Assembly (NCBI GenBank): GCA_903946925.1
Contig: CAJAXK010000051.1
Coordinates: 1-47,545 of the forward strand
DNA length: 47,545 nt
Direction of reading: 5' to 3'
DNA from: an uncultured Bacteroidales bacterium
GTDB taxonomy: Bacteria > Bacteroidota > Bacteroidia > Bacteroidales > UBA4417
Below the pieces are notes generated by a model, which had not been told where the DNA came from, did not search any database, and saw only the letters and a list, made by a program, of their open reading frames with translations. The first letter of the stretch is position 1. The number at the start of each line of letters is the position of its first letter. This document shows, piece after piece, positions 31,894 through 40,852 of the stretch. A program made the position numbers and the translations under genes.

Positions 31894-31917
31894 ACCCGCT
31901 TTAATTTAACTTTAAAA

Positions 31918-33885
31918 ATGGCTCAGAATATAGATCCAAAGCTCAACTACGAAGAAACCAAACGCAAGATCGGTTACCTTCCACGCCATCAATCCACACA
32001 GGAAACTTACGACCGCATCGGCTTTATGTCGGGGCTTGAAGTTCACCAGCAGCTTAATACTGCCCAAAAGCTTTTTTGCCGATGCCCGGCAGGTGTTTAT
32101 CAAAAACCTGGTGATTTTGATGCAGAAGTTATCCGGCACATGCGCCCCACGCTCAGCGAGTTGGGCGAATATGACGGCACAGCTTTAATGGAATTCAAAA
32201 CACGAAAAGAAATCATCTACCGACTAAAGAGCAAAACTACCTGTACTTACGAGGTTGACGACACACCTCCGTTTCCGCTTAACCGCGAAGCCTTGGGAAT
32301 TGCCATAGAAATTTCGCTGGTTTCAAAACTTAATATAGTTGGCGAAGTACATATTACCCGCAAGCAATACCTTGATGGCAGCATCCCCACGGGTTTTCAA
32401 CGCACTGCTATTATTGGCGTTGAGGGTGAAATTCCACTGAAAAACAAAAAAATCAGGTTAATACAACTCAGCCTCGAAGAAGATTCCTGCCGCGAAGTAA
32501 GCGATATTGGCCATACGCGCATTTATCGCACCGATAGGCTTGGTATGCCGCTTATAGAAACGGTTACCTACCCGGATATGACCAATCCTGACGAGGTGAA
32601 AGAAGCATGCAATTACATACGTTTTCTCGGCCGCAGCACAGGCAAAGTACGTACCGGAATCGGTGCAGGACGCGAAGATGTTAATGTAAGCTGCAAAGGC
32701 GGCACCCGTGTCGAAATTAAAGGTGTGGCCCATAGCCGCTGGATTCCTGACCTTACCCATATCGAATGTTTCAGGCAGTGGGCCTTACTCGCAATCCGCG
32801 ATAATTTGAATACCCGTTTCCCCGATTTAAAAATCTGGAAACAAACATTTGTTGAACTCGATTTGCATACCCTGAAAACAAAAAACAGCTTTGTTTTGGA
32901 TGCAAAAGCCAATGGGTTGAAGTTGGTGGCAGTAAACCTTCCAGGTTTTAAAGGCATACTTTCGCATTTTACACAACCTGGAAAGATGTTTGCCAACGAA
33001 CTCGTTGAAAGGTTGAAAGTGATCGCCTGCATCGAAATACCAAATATGACCCATAGCGAAGAATTTGAACCTCAACTCATTGCCGGCGATTGGGACAAAA
33101 TATCAGTCTTATTAAAACCAGGTGAAAACGATGCACAGGTAATTATTCGGGGACCAATAGAAGATATAAAAACAGCCCTCGAAACCATAGAAGAACGTTG
33201 TAAAATGGCGTTTGCCGGAGTACCACCCGAAACGCGCAAATCATTTGAGAATGGAACCACCATTTTTGAACGGGTTCTTCCTGGTGCCGACCGAATGTAT
33301 CCTGATACTGATTCTGCACCGATTCCTTTGGAAAATGAATATATAGAATTGTTGGGCAAGAACAAACCAGAGGAGGTCATTGACCGATACAAACGACTAC
33401 AGGACTGGAATGTACCAGAGGATTGCTATACATATATTTTCAAGAAAAACCTTTTCCCCCTTATCGAACGCATCGTAACCGAACTACAGCTTGATCCTGC
33501 ATTTGTTGGGAAGTTTTTCGGACATGCCGTAAAATGGGTCGAAGGCCAGTATAAACCTGCAGCCGAGTTCGATTACAAAATCATTTACGCCTTACTCAGG
33601 TTTATAAAACAACGAAATCTCGATTTGGGTATAGCCCGCCGTATGCTTCCTCTGGTTTATCAATACCCAAAAATGGAATTCGATTCGGTGTTGACCAGCA
33701 TTCATTTTAAATCAGTGAGTAAAGAGCAGATTGTATCGAAAATACCATTCCTGAAGAAAAAATTAGCTGAAATAAGGCTTTCGAAAGGCGAAACCGTGGA
33801 GCATAATTGGATAATGGGTCAATTGCGCCGACAAGCCGAAGGGAATATGAGCATGCATGAGTTGCACGAATCAATTGATAATTGA
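31918..33885 (+). CDS. gatE: Archaeal-type Glu-tRNA(Gln) amidotransferase subunit E
   Basis: 655 aa from MAQNIDPKLNYEE; IGFMSGLEVHQQLNTAQKLFCRCPAGVYQ; AspRS-like insertion (LPGFKGILSHFTQPGKMFANELVERLK); RVLPGADRMYPDTDSAPIPLENEYI; C-terminal helical/tail domain. Confidence 0.92.
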   Translation: MAQNIDPKLNYEETKRKIGYLPRHQSTQETYDRIGFMSGLEVHQQLNTAQKLFCRCPAGVYQKPGDFDAEVIRHMRPTLSELGEYDGTALMEFKTRKEIIYRLKSKTTCTYEVDDTPPFPLNREALGIAIEISLVSKLNIVGEVHITRKQYLDGSIPTGFQRTAIIGVEGEIPLKNKKIRLIQLSLEEDSCREVSDIGHTRIYRTDRLGMPLIETVTYPDMTNPDEVKEACNYIRFLGRSTGKVRTGIGAGREDVNVSCKGGTRVEIKGVAHSRWIPDLTHIECFRQWALLAIRDNLNTRFPDLKIWKQTFVELDLHTLKTKNSFVLDAKANGLKLVAVNLPGFKGILSHFTQPGKMFANELVERLKVIACIEIPNMTHSEEFEPQLIAGDWDKISVLLKPGENDAQVIIRGPIEDIKTALETIEERCKMAFAGVPPETRKSFENGTTIFERVLPGADRMYPDTDSAPIPLENEYIELLGKNKPEEVIDRYKRLQDWNVPEDCYTYIFKKNLFPLIERIVTELQLDPAFVGKFFGHAVKWVEGQYKPAAEFDYKIIYALLRFIKQRNLDLGIARRMLPLVYQYPKMEFDSVLTSIHFKSVSKEQIVSKIPFLKKKLAEIRLSKGETVEHNWIMGQLRRQAEGNMSMHELHESIDN

Positions 33886-33978
33886 CGATTTACGACTGAC
33901 GATTTACGATTGTGTGCTTCGTTACACAAATCTCCCGTAATTCGTACCTCGTAAATCGTAATTCGTACCCCGTAAATC
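33884..33978. repeat. Inverted ACGATTTACG / CGTAAATCGTAATTCGT word array between gatE and gatD
   Basis: GACGATTTACGACTGACGATTTACGATTGTGT ... ACACAAATC...GTAATTCGTACCTCGTAAATCGTAATTCGTACCCCGTAAATC. Confidence 0.75.
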
Positions 33979-34003
33979 AAAAAATAAAAAATCCATAATT
34001 CTA

Positions 34004-35389
34004 ATGACCGACGATATTTTTCAAGGATATAAAGGTGCTGCACTCGAAGTACTCAAAAATTACAATGTCCGTGTTTGGGGACAAGCCGTGGTAAAAACCA
34101 CACGTGGCGAATTTTCCGGAACCATCCTTCCTCGTTCCGAAAACGATGACGATAAGCACATTGTAATGAAAATCCCAACGGGCTATAATATCGGGCTTGA
34201 TGTAGCCACCATTTCCGATATGAAGGAAACCGGTTATAAAAAGGCGAATTATAAAATCCCCGAAAAGGAATTCCCATACACTGAAGGTTTGCCCAAAGTA
34301 AAACTAATCGGCACGGGCGGCACAATTGCTTCGCGCCTCGATTATCGCACCGGTGCTGTGATTCCTGCATTTTCGCCTGGCGAATTGTATGGTGCTGTTC
34401 CCGAATTGGCATCTATCTGCAACCTTACTACCGAAAAAGTTTTTGCCGTTTTCAGTGAGAATATGGCACCCGACCATTATAAAAAGTTAGCTATTGCAAT
34501 AGGAAAAGAAATTGAAGCCGGAGTTGATGGTATTGTAATCGGCCACGGGACCGATACCTTACACCATACTGCTGCTGCACTCACCTTTATGGTGCAAAAT
34601 TCGCCGGTACCTATTGTTTTGGTGGGTTCGCAGCGTTCCAGCGACCGTCCTAGCTCTGATGCAGCCCTGAACCTAATGCATGCTTGTACTGCTGCCGGGC
34701 ATGGTGATGTGGCCGAAGTAATGGTTTGTATGTTTGGCCCTACCAGCGATGAATACGGGTTTCTGCACAAAGGAACACGCGTAAGGAAAATGCATTCTTC
34801 GTACCGCTCAACTTTCCGTACTATTGGCGATACACCGCTGGCAACAATAACCCGCAAAGGATTAAAACCAATCAAGGAAACTTACAACCATCGCCGTAAG
34901 GATCGCAAAGTAACCATACTTCCCTATTTTGAAGAAAAAGTTTCCATTGTTTACTACTATCCAAACATGCAGCCCGATATTATTGATTCACTGGTTGAAC
35001 ATGGATATAAAGGCATTGTGATTGCCGGTACCGGTTTGGGACATGTGAACAAACCTTTGTATCCGGCTATCGAAAGGGCAGCAAAAGCAGGTGTTGCTAT
35101 TTATATGACCGTTCAAACCTTGTGGGGATATGTTCACATGTTTGTTTATGATACGGGCCGCGACCTTATGGCGAAAGGAGTAATCCCAGCCGAAAACATG
35201 CTGCCTGAAGTAGCTTATATCAAACTGGGTTGGGCTTTAGGACAAACAAGTGATTTAGAAGAAGTTAAGCGACTCATGCTCACCCCGATAAATGACGAAA
35301 CCACTCCGCGCGAACCCTACAACGGCTATCTTATTTATCAGGGCGGCGTTACAGAAGTAGAAGATTTTATCAGGAAAGTACATAAATAG
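34004..35389 (+). CDS. gatD: Archaeal-type Glu-tRNA(Gln) amidotransferase subunit D (asparaginase-like)
   Basis: 461 aa; N-terminal GatD domain (VRVWGQAVVKTTRGEFSGTILPRSENDDDKHIVMKIPTGYNIG); GTGGTIASRLDYRTGAVIPAF; IGHGTDTLHHTAAAL; HKGTRVRKMHSSYRSTF. Confidence 0.93.
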   Translation: MTDDIFQGYKGAALEVLKNYNVRVWGQAVVKTTRGEFSGTILPRSENDDDKHIVMKIPTGYNIGLDVATISDMKETGYKKANYKIPEKEFPYTEGLPKVKLIGTGGTIASRLDYRTGAVIPAFSPGELYGAVPELASICNLTTEKVFAVFSENMAPDHYKKLAIAIGKEIEAGVDGIVIGHGTDTLHHTAAALTFMVQNSPVPIVLVGSQRSSDRPSSDAALNLMHACTAAGHGDVAEVMVCMFGPTSDEYGFLHKGTRVRKMHSSYRSTFRTIGDTPLATITRKGLKPIKETYNHRRKDRKVTILPYFEEKVSIVYYYPNMQPDIIDSLVEHGYKGIVIAGTGLGHVNKPLYPAIERAAKAGVAIYMTVQTLWGYVHMFVYDTGRDLMAKGVIPAENMLPEVAYIKLGWALGQTSDLEEVKRLMLTPINDETTPREPYNGYLIYQGGVTEVEDFIRKVHK

Positions 35390-35454
35390 AAACTTCAGCT
35401 AATCTCTTTTAGTTTCAGAATCTTATTTGAAGCAATACATACTGAATTTTCCTG

Positions 35455-36063
35455 TTATGCTTTGCTGATTTCAATCCGATCAACAATAGCATTGATTTGA
35501 ATATCAATAGCTTCGGAAAAATCGGAATAACTTGCTGGTTGTATCCTGTTCATATAAAACAAAAGCATGCCAGCCGTAATGTAGTTTAATTCTGCTTTTG
35601 CTACCGTAATATCGTTTTCCTGCAAATTATATTTTTTCCGGCAATAGTCCCAGTCATCGGCAGTAAGCCTGTCAAGGAATGTGAAAATGAGGTTTGCGGT
35701 AGGTTGTTTTTGCCCAATATCGCCTAATTTCTCAATAAAGAACAAATTGAAAACACTTGGGTATTGAACAAAATAAGCCATATAGGCTTTTGTGATTGCT
35801 TTAATTTTTGCCGGACCACCCGGAACTCCATTTACTTTTTGAGTAATTTCGGCTGCACATTCCTGCTGAAAATCATCAACACACAGGAAAACCAATTCCT
35901 TTACATCTTTAAAATAGTTGTACAACGTGGCAAACGAATATCCTGCCTGTTGGGCTATGTTCCTTACATTTAAGCTTTTTAACCCTTCACCTTTCAGTAA
36001 CTCCTTGGTAGCCTGCATGAAATACCCTTTCATACGCTGCTCCTGAATTTCTTTATTATTCAT
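35455..36063 (-). CDS. TetR/AcrR family transcriptional regulator
   Basis: 202 aa from MNNKEIQEQRMKGYFMQATKELLKGEGLKSLNVRNIAQQAGYSFATLYNYFKDVKELV, a typical TetR N-terminal HTH. Track ORF start at 36261 is probably too far upstream. Confidence 0.87.
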   Translation of the reverse strand: MNNKEIQEQRMKGYFMQATKELLKGEGLKSLNVRNIAQQAGYSFATLYNYFKDVKELVFLCVDDFQQECAAEITQKVNGVPGGPAKIKAITKAYMAYFVQYPSVFNLFFIEKLGDIGQKQPTANLIFTFLDRLTADDWDYCRKKYNLQENDITVAKAELNYITAGMLLFYMNRIQPASYSDFSEAIDIQINAIVDRIEISKA

Positions 36064-36101
36064 TTTACAAAGGTTTAATTTATTTAACGCTGCAAATATA
36101 A

Positions 36102-36114
36102 TTAACATTGTTAA
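36102..36114. promoter_or_regulatory. Candidate TetR operator palindrome
   Basis: TTAACA-T-TGTTAA perfect 6-bp arms, 38 nt upstream of the tetR ATG. Confidence 0.35.
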
Positions 36115-36308
36115 ATATATAATAATGATAATATTTTTAATTCCATTGAGTGCAATGAAATTAAACTTTTGCAATTGCAAAGCGTTTATAACTAACAAAT
36201 AGCTTTTGTTCAAGTAACAACATTCTGCCGAATCAGCTTTTTGTAGAATATTATTTCGCAACTTTACTCATTACTAAATTACAAATTACCAAAGAATCAA
36301 GTAAATCC

Positions 36309-38327
36309 ATGTCCTACACTAATCAGTTAATAAACGAAACCAGTCCTTACCTGCTTCAACATGCACGTAACCCTGTAGATTGGCTTCCATACAAAACTGA
36401 AGCTTTCGAAAGGGCTAAACTGGAAAACAAACCCATTTTGATCAGTATTGGATATTCCGCCTGCCATTGGTGCCATGTTATGGAGCACGAAACTTTTGAA
36501 GATGAAGTTATTGCAAAATTGATGAACGATAATTTTATCTGCATTAAAGTGGATAGGGAGGAGCATCCCGATGTGGACCATATATATATGGATGCCGTGC
36601 AACAGATTCACGGTAATGGCGGCTGGCCATTAAACTGTTTCGCCTTGGAGGATGGAAGGCCGTTTTGGGGTGGAACCTATTTTAAACCTGAACAGTGGAA
36701 ACTATTGCTTACAAACATTGCCCAGTTGTTCAAAAACAAGTATGCTGACCTCGAAGCACAGGCAGCAGAAATAGTTGAAGGTGTGGCCAGACAAAACTAT
36801 CTGCTAAACGTGGAGGTTGCAGAGAGTATAGGCGAATTAGATTTTTATGCTATTTACAAAAAATTGCACAATGCTTTTGATACCGAAAAAGGCGGGATGC
36901 GTGGTGTCCCAAAATTTCCAATGCCTGTAGTTTTGGATTTTTTATTGCATTATTCAAAATCTGAAAAAGATTCCGAAGCCCTTAAATTGGTTGAATTGTC
37001 CTTGCAGAAAATGGCCCAAGGCGGAATATACGATCAGGTAGGAGGCGGTTTTGCGCGTTATTCCACCGATAGTGATTGGAAAGTTCCCCATTTTGAAAAA
37101 ATGCTTTATGATAATGCACAGCTAATAAGTCTTTATTCCACAGCATATCAGGAAACGGGGAATCTTTTGTATAAAAGTGTAATTGAGCAAACCATCGAAT
37201 TTATAAACCGCGAAATGTTATCGCCCGAAGGCGTATATTTTTCAGCACTTGATGCGGATAGCGAAGGTGAGGAAGGATTGTTTTATACCTGGACTACAGC
37301 CGAATTTAACGAAACGCTAGGCCATTATGCCACTTTGGCGGGTGAATATTATGGAGTTGGGGCATCGGGTTTATGGGAAAACGACCGGAATATCCTGCTT
37401 CGTCCCGAAAGTGATGAATTATTTGCTCAGCAGCATTTCCTTTCAGCGGAAGAGTTAGCATCCCTCACAGGTTTTTGCCGACAGCAATTGCTCAAAACAC
37501 GTTCGCTACGGGTTCGTCCGGGCTTGGACGATAAAATGCTGGTCTCCTGGAATTCGCTGCTTATCAGTGCTTTGATTGACGCTTCTATTGCATTGGACAG
37601 GAAGGATTACCTCCAATCAGCTTTGCAAACAGCCAATTTTATTAAACAAAACCTGAAACGCCCGGAAGGAGGGCTTTTTCATACATGGAAAAATGGAAAA
37701 GCTCAGATTGAAGCCTTTCTGGATGATTATGCGTTCACTTGCGAAGCCTTTTTAAAACTCTATTCTGTTACTACCGATATACCATGGTTGGATGAAACCG
37801 AAAAACTGGTTTCGTTTGTGATAGAGCATTTCCATGATTCCCAATCCGGATTTTTCTGGTATTCACAACATACAGAAAAACAGGTTTTTACGCGTAAAAT
37901 CGAAATTTACGATGGTGTAATCCCGTCGGCTAATTCGGCAGTGGCATTTATTTTAAATAATCTGGGCATTTTTCTTCACAATGAAGATTTCCTTGAAAAA
38001 TCCAGGCAAATGCTTTTGTCAATGGAAAGTAAAGTCCAACAACAGCCTTCAGCTTACAGCAATTGGGCAAAGTTAGCTTTTACCTGCCGAAAAGAACAAA
38101 AAGTAATTGCTGTTGTCGGTCCTGAAGCTGTTTCAGTTATCCGGAAATTGAAAAAAGAAAAAATAAATACGGAACTCATTTTTGGCAGCACTATCAAAAG
38201 TGATTTACCCTATTTTAAAAATCGTTTTGTGGAAGGTAAAACACTGATTTATATCTGTATAGGCCAACATTGCCTTATGCCTGTTGAAACGGTGGAAGAA
38301 GCTGTTGGTTATGCAATAAATACCTAA
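36309..38327 (+). CDS. DUF255 / YyaL-like thioredoxin domain-containing protein
   Basis: 672 aa; [71 protein letters not shown]. Confidence 0.95.
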   Translation: MSYTNQLINETSPYLLQHARNPVDWLPYKTEAFERAKLENKPILISIGYSACHWCHVMEHETFEDEVIAKLMNDNFICIKVDREEHPDVDHIYMDAVQQIHGNGGWPLNCFALEDGRPFWGGTYFKPEQWKLLLTNIAQLFKNKYADLEAQAAEIVEGVARQNYLLNVEVAESIGELDFYAIYKKLHNAFDTEKGGMRGVPKFPMPVVLDFLLHYSKSEKDSEALKLVELSLQKMAQGGIYDQVGGGFARYSTDSDWKVPHFEKMLYDNAQLISLYSTAYQETGNLLYKSVIEQTIEFINREMLSPEGVYFSALDADSEGEEGLFYTWTTAEFNETLGHYATLAGEYYGVGASGLWENDRNILLRPESDELFAQQHFLSAEELASLTGFCRQQLLKTRSLRVRPGLDDKMLVSWNSLLISALIDASIALDRKDYLQSALQTANFIKQNLKRPEGGLFHTWKNGKAQIEAFLDDYAFTCEAFLKLYSVTTDIPWLDETEKLVSFVIEHFHDSQSGFFWYSQHTEKQVFTRKIEIYDGVIPSANSAVAFILNNLGIFLHNEDFLEKSRQMLLSMESKVQQQPSAYSNWAKLAFTCRKEQKVIAVVGPEAVSVIRKLKKEKINTELIFGSTIKSDLPYFKNRFVEGKTLIYICIGQHCLMPVETVEEAVGYAINT

Positions 38328-38425
38328 AAAAATACCAGTCAACAACAGCTACTTCCCAATTTAACCCTAAAATATTACTTTTGTATTCTCCATATCAGTC
38401 GAACTTAAACCTAACCCAAAATGCA

Positions 38426-38647
38426 ATGAAAACATTTTCTATTACCATACAAGACGATAAGGAAAGCATCTTTATTGAATTAATGAAATGTTTCACTTTC
38501 GTTAAGAAAATTGAAGATGTATCCTCCGGCAATGAAATTCCAACATGGCACAAAACCATCTTAGACCAAAGATTGGAGAACCAAAGCAAGGATTCTATCA
38601 GTTGGGATGTTGTGCAAGAGGAAATAAATTTGAAATATGGCTTATAA
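38426..38647 (+). CDS. Putative antitoxin of a type II TA module
   Basis: MKTFSITIQDDKESIFIELMKCFTFVKKIEDVS...; small ORF overlapping the toxin start (38637). Confidence 0.65.
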   Translation: MKTFSITIQDDKESIFIELMKCFTFVKKIEDVSSGNEIPTWHKTILDQRLENQSKDSISWDVVQEEINLKYGL

Positions 38648-38948
38648 AATCATTATTGATGCCGCTGCAAGGCTCGATATTATTGAGGCCATTGATTGGT
38701 ATAATGATAAGCAACGAGGCCTGGGTTTTCGATTTTATGAACATACCAAAACGGCACTCAAAAACATTCAGCAGAATCCTCTTGGATATGTCATCCGTTA
38801 TAAAACCATACATACGGCCATCATAAATAAATTCCCATATATGATCCACTATGTTGTGGAACAAGATTTGGGAATAATAAGGGTTCTTGCTATAATTGGC
38901 ACATACCGCAATCCCGAAAGCTGGCCCGAAATCACAAAGGAGGAATAG
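38637..38948 (+). CDS. RelE/ParE-family toxin
   Basis: 103 aa; YKIIIDAAARLDIIEAIDWYNDKQRGLGFRFYEHTKTALKNIQQNPLGY...IIRVLAIIGTYRNPESW. Confidence 0.85.
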   Translation: MAYKIIIDAAARLDIIEAIDWYNDKQRGLGFRFYEHTKTALKNIQQNPLGYVIRYKTIHTAIINKFPYMIHYVVEQDLGIIRVLAIIGTYRNPESWPEITKEE

Positions 38949-39082
38949 CATTTTATGTACTGAATAGGTGGCTTTTTTATTTCAACGTCTATATTGATAA
39001 GCTACTTGATTACTGATAAGCATTGATTTACACGTTTGATCCCAATACTTGCCAGAAAAGAAGGCTCACTGAAAAAACAAAA

Positions 39083-39126
39083 TTTGTGCCACACGCATCA
39101 GAAAAGAAGATGCGCTCGAACGGAGG
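39083..39126 (+). repeat. TA-associated hairpin repeat, copy 1
   Basis: TTTGTGCCACACGCATCAGAAAAGAAGATGCGCTCGAACGGAGG; CGCATC/GATGCG inverted arms. Confidence 0.85.
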
Positions 39127-39164
39127 TTGTAGATTTATAATGTATTTTTGTAAAAAACAACCAA

Positions 39165-39406
39165 ATGGACTTGCAAACTAGAAAGCTTAAACAATCGAAT
39201 ACCTTGTTGGCATTCGGGATGAAAAAGTATTGAGCAGGATTGAATCTACTATTTGTGAAGCCCTGAAACAGCAATTGCTCAGAAGAAAAACCAAACCCTT
39301 TACCCAAGAACAATTGGTAGAAAGGGCGAACCGTTCTATGCAAGATTACCGCGCTTGCAAATACACAATACAGGAACCACTCGAAGCAGAATCAGAAAAC
39401 TGGTAA
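39165..39406 (+). pseudogene. Frameshifted antitoxin
   Basis: MDLQTRKLK / TIEYLVGIRDEKVLSRIESTICEALKQQ...FTQEQLVERANRSMQDYRACKYTIQEPLEAESENW*; the two parts need a -1 shift in an A run at about 39189-39191. Confidence 0.75.
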
Positions 39407-39407
39407 T

Positions 39408-39728
39408 CGGATAAAGGTTATTTGGCCAGATTTTACTTTCGGAATGGAATTGGAAATCTATCAATACTATAAGGAAAAGGCTGGTTATGCGGTTGCAAAG
39501 AAAATCAAGTCAGAAATCTTTGCTGCTACCAAACAACTGATAAAACATCCAATTTCCGGACAAATTGAAATAAATCTTGAAAAGCTTAATGAAAATTATT
39601 GGTATTTAGTGGTAGGGAATTACAAGATAATTTAAAAGAAAATATTAAAAGGTGTACTCATCACCGATGTGTTCGACACGAGGTAAGACCCTATAAAAAT
39701 TAACGATGAAAAGCGAAACCCCAAATAA
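39408..39728 (+). pseudogene. Decayed RelE/ParE-family toxin with two in-frame stops
   Basis: One frame reads RIKVIWPDFTFGMELEIYQYYKEKAGYAVAKKIKSEIFAATKQLIKHPISGQIEINLEKLNENYWYLVVGNYKII*KKILKGVLITDVFDTR*DPIKINDEKRNPK*. Confidence 0.75.
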
Positions 39729-39814
39729 CAGAAGCAGCTAACCTAACAGTTTTTTCTCTGCCTTTATTTACCACAATGCTTCCTGAAAGAATTACTACAC
39801 TGATAAAACAATGA

Positions 39815-39855
39815 TTTCTGCCACACGCATCAAAAATGAAGATGCGATTAAACGG
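39815..39855 (+). repeat. TA-associated hairpin repeat, copy 2 (diverged)
   Basis: TTTCTGCCACACGCATCAAAAATGAAGATGCGATTAAACGG. Confidence 0.85.
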
Positions 39856-39888
39856 TTTTTAATGTAAATTTGTATAAAATTAAAGACT

Positions 39889-40116
39889 ATGAAAACAATT
39901 AGTGTGTCAATTTCCGATTTGGAATACAACCGATTTGGAATTAAAAACGACAAATTGTCTTTTACCGAATTTGTTGATCTTATAAATAAAGAGATTTCGA
40001 AACAAGCCCTTGCCAAGAGTGTGCAATTAGCCGAAAGATATCAACTTTCGAAAATGACAATGGACGAAATTTCAGATGAAGTTAATGCAGTGAGAAATGC
40101 AAAAGGTAATCATTGA
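39889..40116 (+). CDS. Putative antitoxin of a PIN-domain TA module
   Basis: 75 aa; MKTISVSISDLEYNRFGIKNDKLSFTEFVDLINKEISKQAL...; overlaps toxin by 20 nt. Confidence 0.75.
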   Translation: MKTISVSISDLEYNRFGIKNDKLSFTEFVDLINKEISKQALAKSVQLAERYQLSKMTMDEISDEVNAVRNAKGNH

Positions 40117-40516
40117 TACCAACGTGTTGGTTTCAGCATTAATCCAGCAGAGCTTTCCGAATTTTATCCTCAATTATTGCGTGTTCGAGAATCTTGTTGA
40201 AGTTTGTATATCCGATGCATTGTTCGAAGAATATCTGGAGGTAATAAATAGGCCAAAATTTAACAGATATCCTGATTTCCTTAAAAAAGCAGAGTTTGTA
40301 TTATCGCAGATTGAAAGTTTAGCGACTAAATACTCCCCAACTGAGAGATTCGAAATAATTGAAGATATGAACGATAACAGATTGCTTGAATTAGCTTCTG
40401 AATCGAAAGCAGATTTCATCATTACCGGCAATACCAACGATTTTACGATGAGTAATTTCAAACGCACAAGAGTTGTAAGCCCTAAAGAATACTGGGAAAA
40501 TTTCAGGATTATATAA
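40097..40516 (+). CDS. PIN-domain toxin
   Basis: 139 aa; MQKVIIDTNVLVSALI; acidic residues at DTN, E and ADFIITGNTNDF. Confidence 0.9.
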   Translation: MQKVIIDTNVLVSALIQQSFPNFILNYCVFENLVEVCISDALFEEYLEVINRPKFNRYPDFLKKAEFVLSQIESLATKYSPTERFEIIEDMNDNRLLELASESKADFIITGNTNDFTMSNFKRTRVVSPKEYWENFRII

Positions 40517-40599
40517 GCCTGAAGTAAAATCAATATTTCATTCGGCTATTTGCTGCCACCACATATCACACTGAAAAGCCCTCCCTACCAAAACTATCC

Positions 40600-40643
40600 T
40601 TTGTGCCACACGCATCAGAAATGAAGATGCGCTCGAACGGAGG
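40600..40643 (+). repeat. TA-associated hairpin repeat, copy 3
   Basis: TTTGTGCCACACGCATCAGAAATGAAGATGCGCTCGAACGGAGG. Confidence 0.85.
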
Positions 40644-40663
40644 TTTATTTAAACCACGTGCAA

Positions 40664-40852
40664 GGATTCGTGTGGTATCGGGGATGTTGGAAGTAGGATT
40701 TCCGATGTTTGAGGATTGTGGTGAAAAGTTGATGTTTGTATGTTTTTAATAACTATTTCCCCGATAACTAATTCCCAATAACTATTCTCTATCAACTATT
40801 CTCCATTAACCATTTCCCAATAACTATTTTCAAGAACTGATCCTTATCCCCC
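40664..40852. repeat. Bipartite quasi-repetitive intergenic region, second occurrence
   Basis: GGGGATGTTGGAAGTAGGATTTCCGATGTTTGAGGATTG then AATAACTATTTCCCCGATAACTAATTCCCAATAACTATTCTC.... Confidence 0.75.

Noticed and set aside
31918-33885. Reading the large subunit as GatB of GatCAB
   Set aside because: HQQL-type N-terminus, AspRS-like insertion and an adjacent asparaginase-like GatD favour GatE; no gatA or gatC nearby.
39083-40643. Integron attC sites around the TA modules
   Set aside because: The repeats lack GTTRRRY/RYYYAAC core sites and no integrase is present; a shared promoter/operator is at least as likely.
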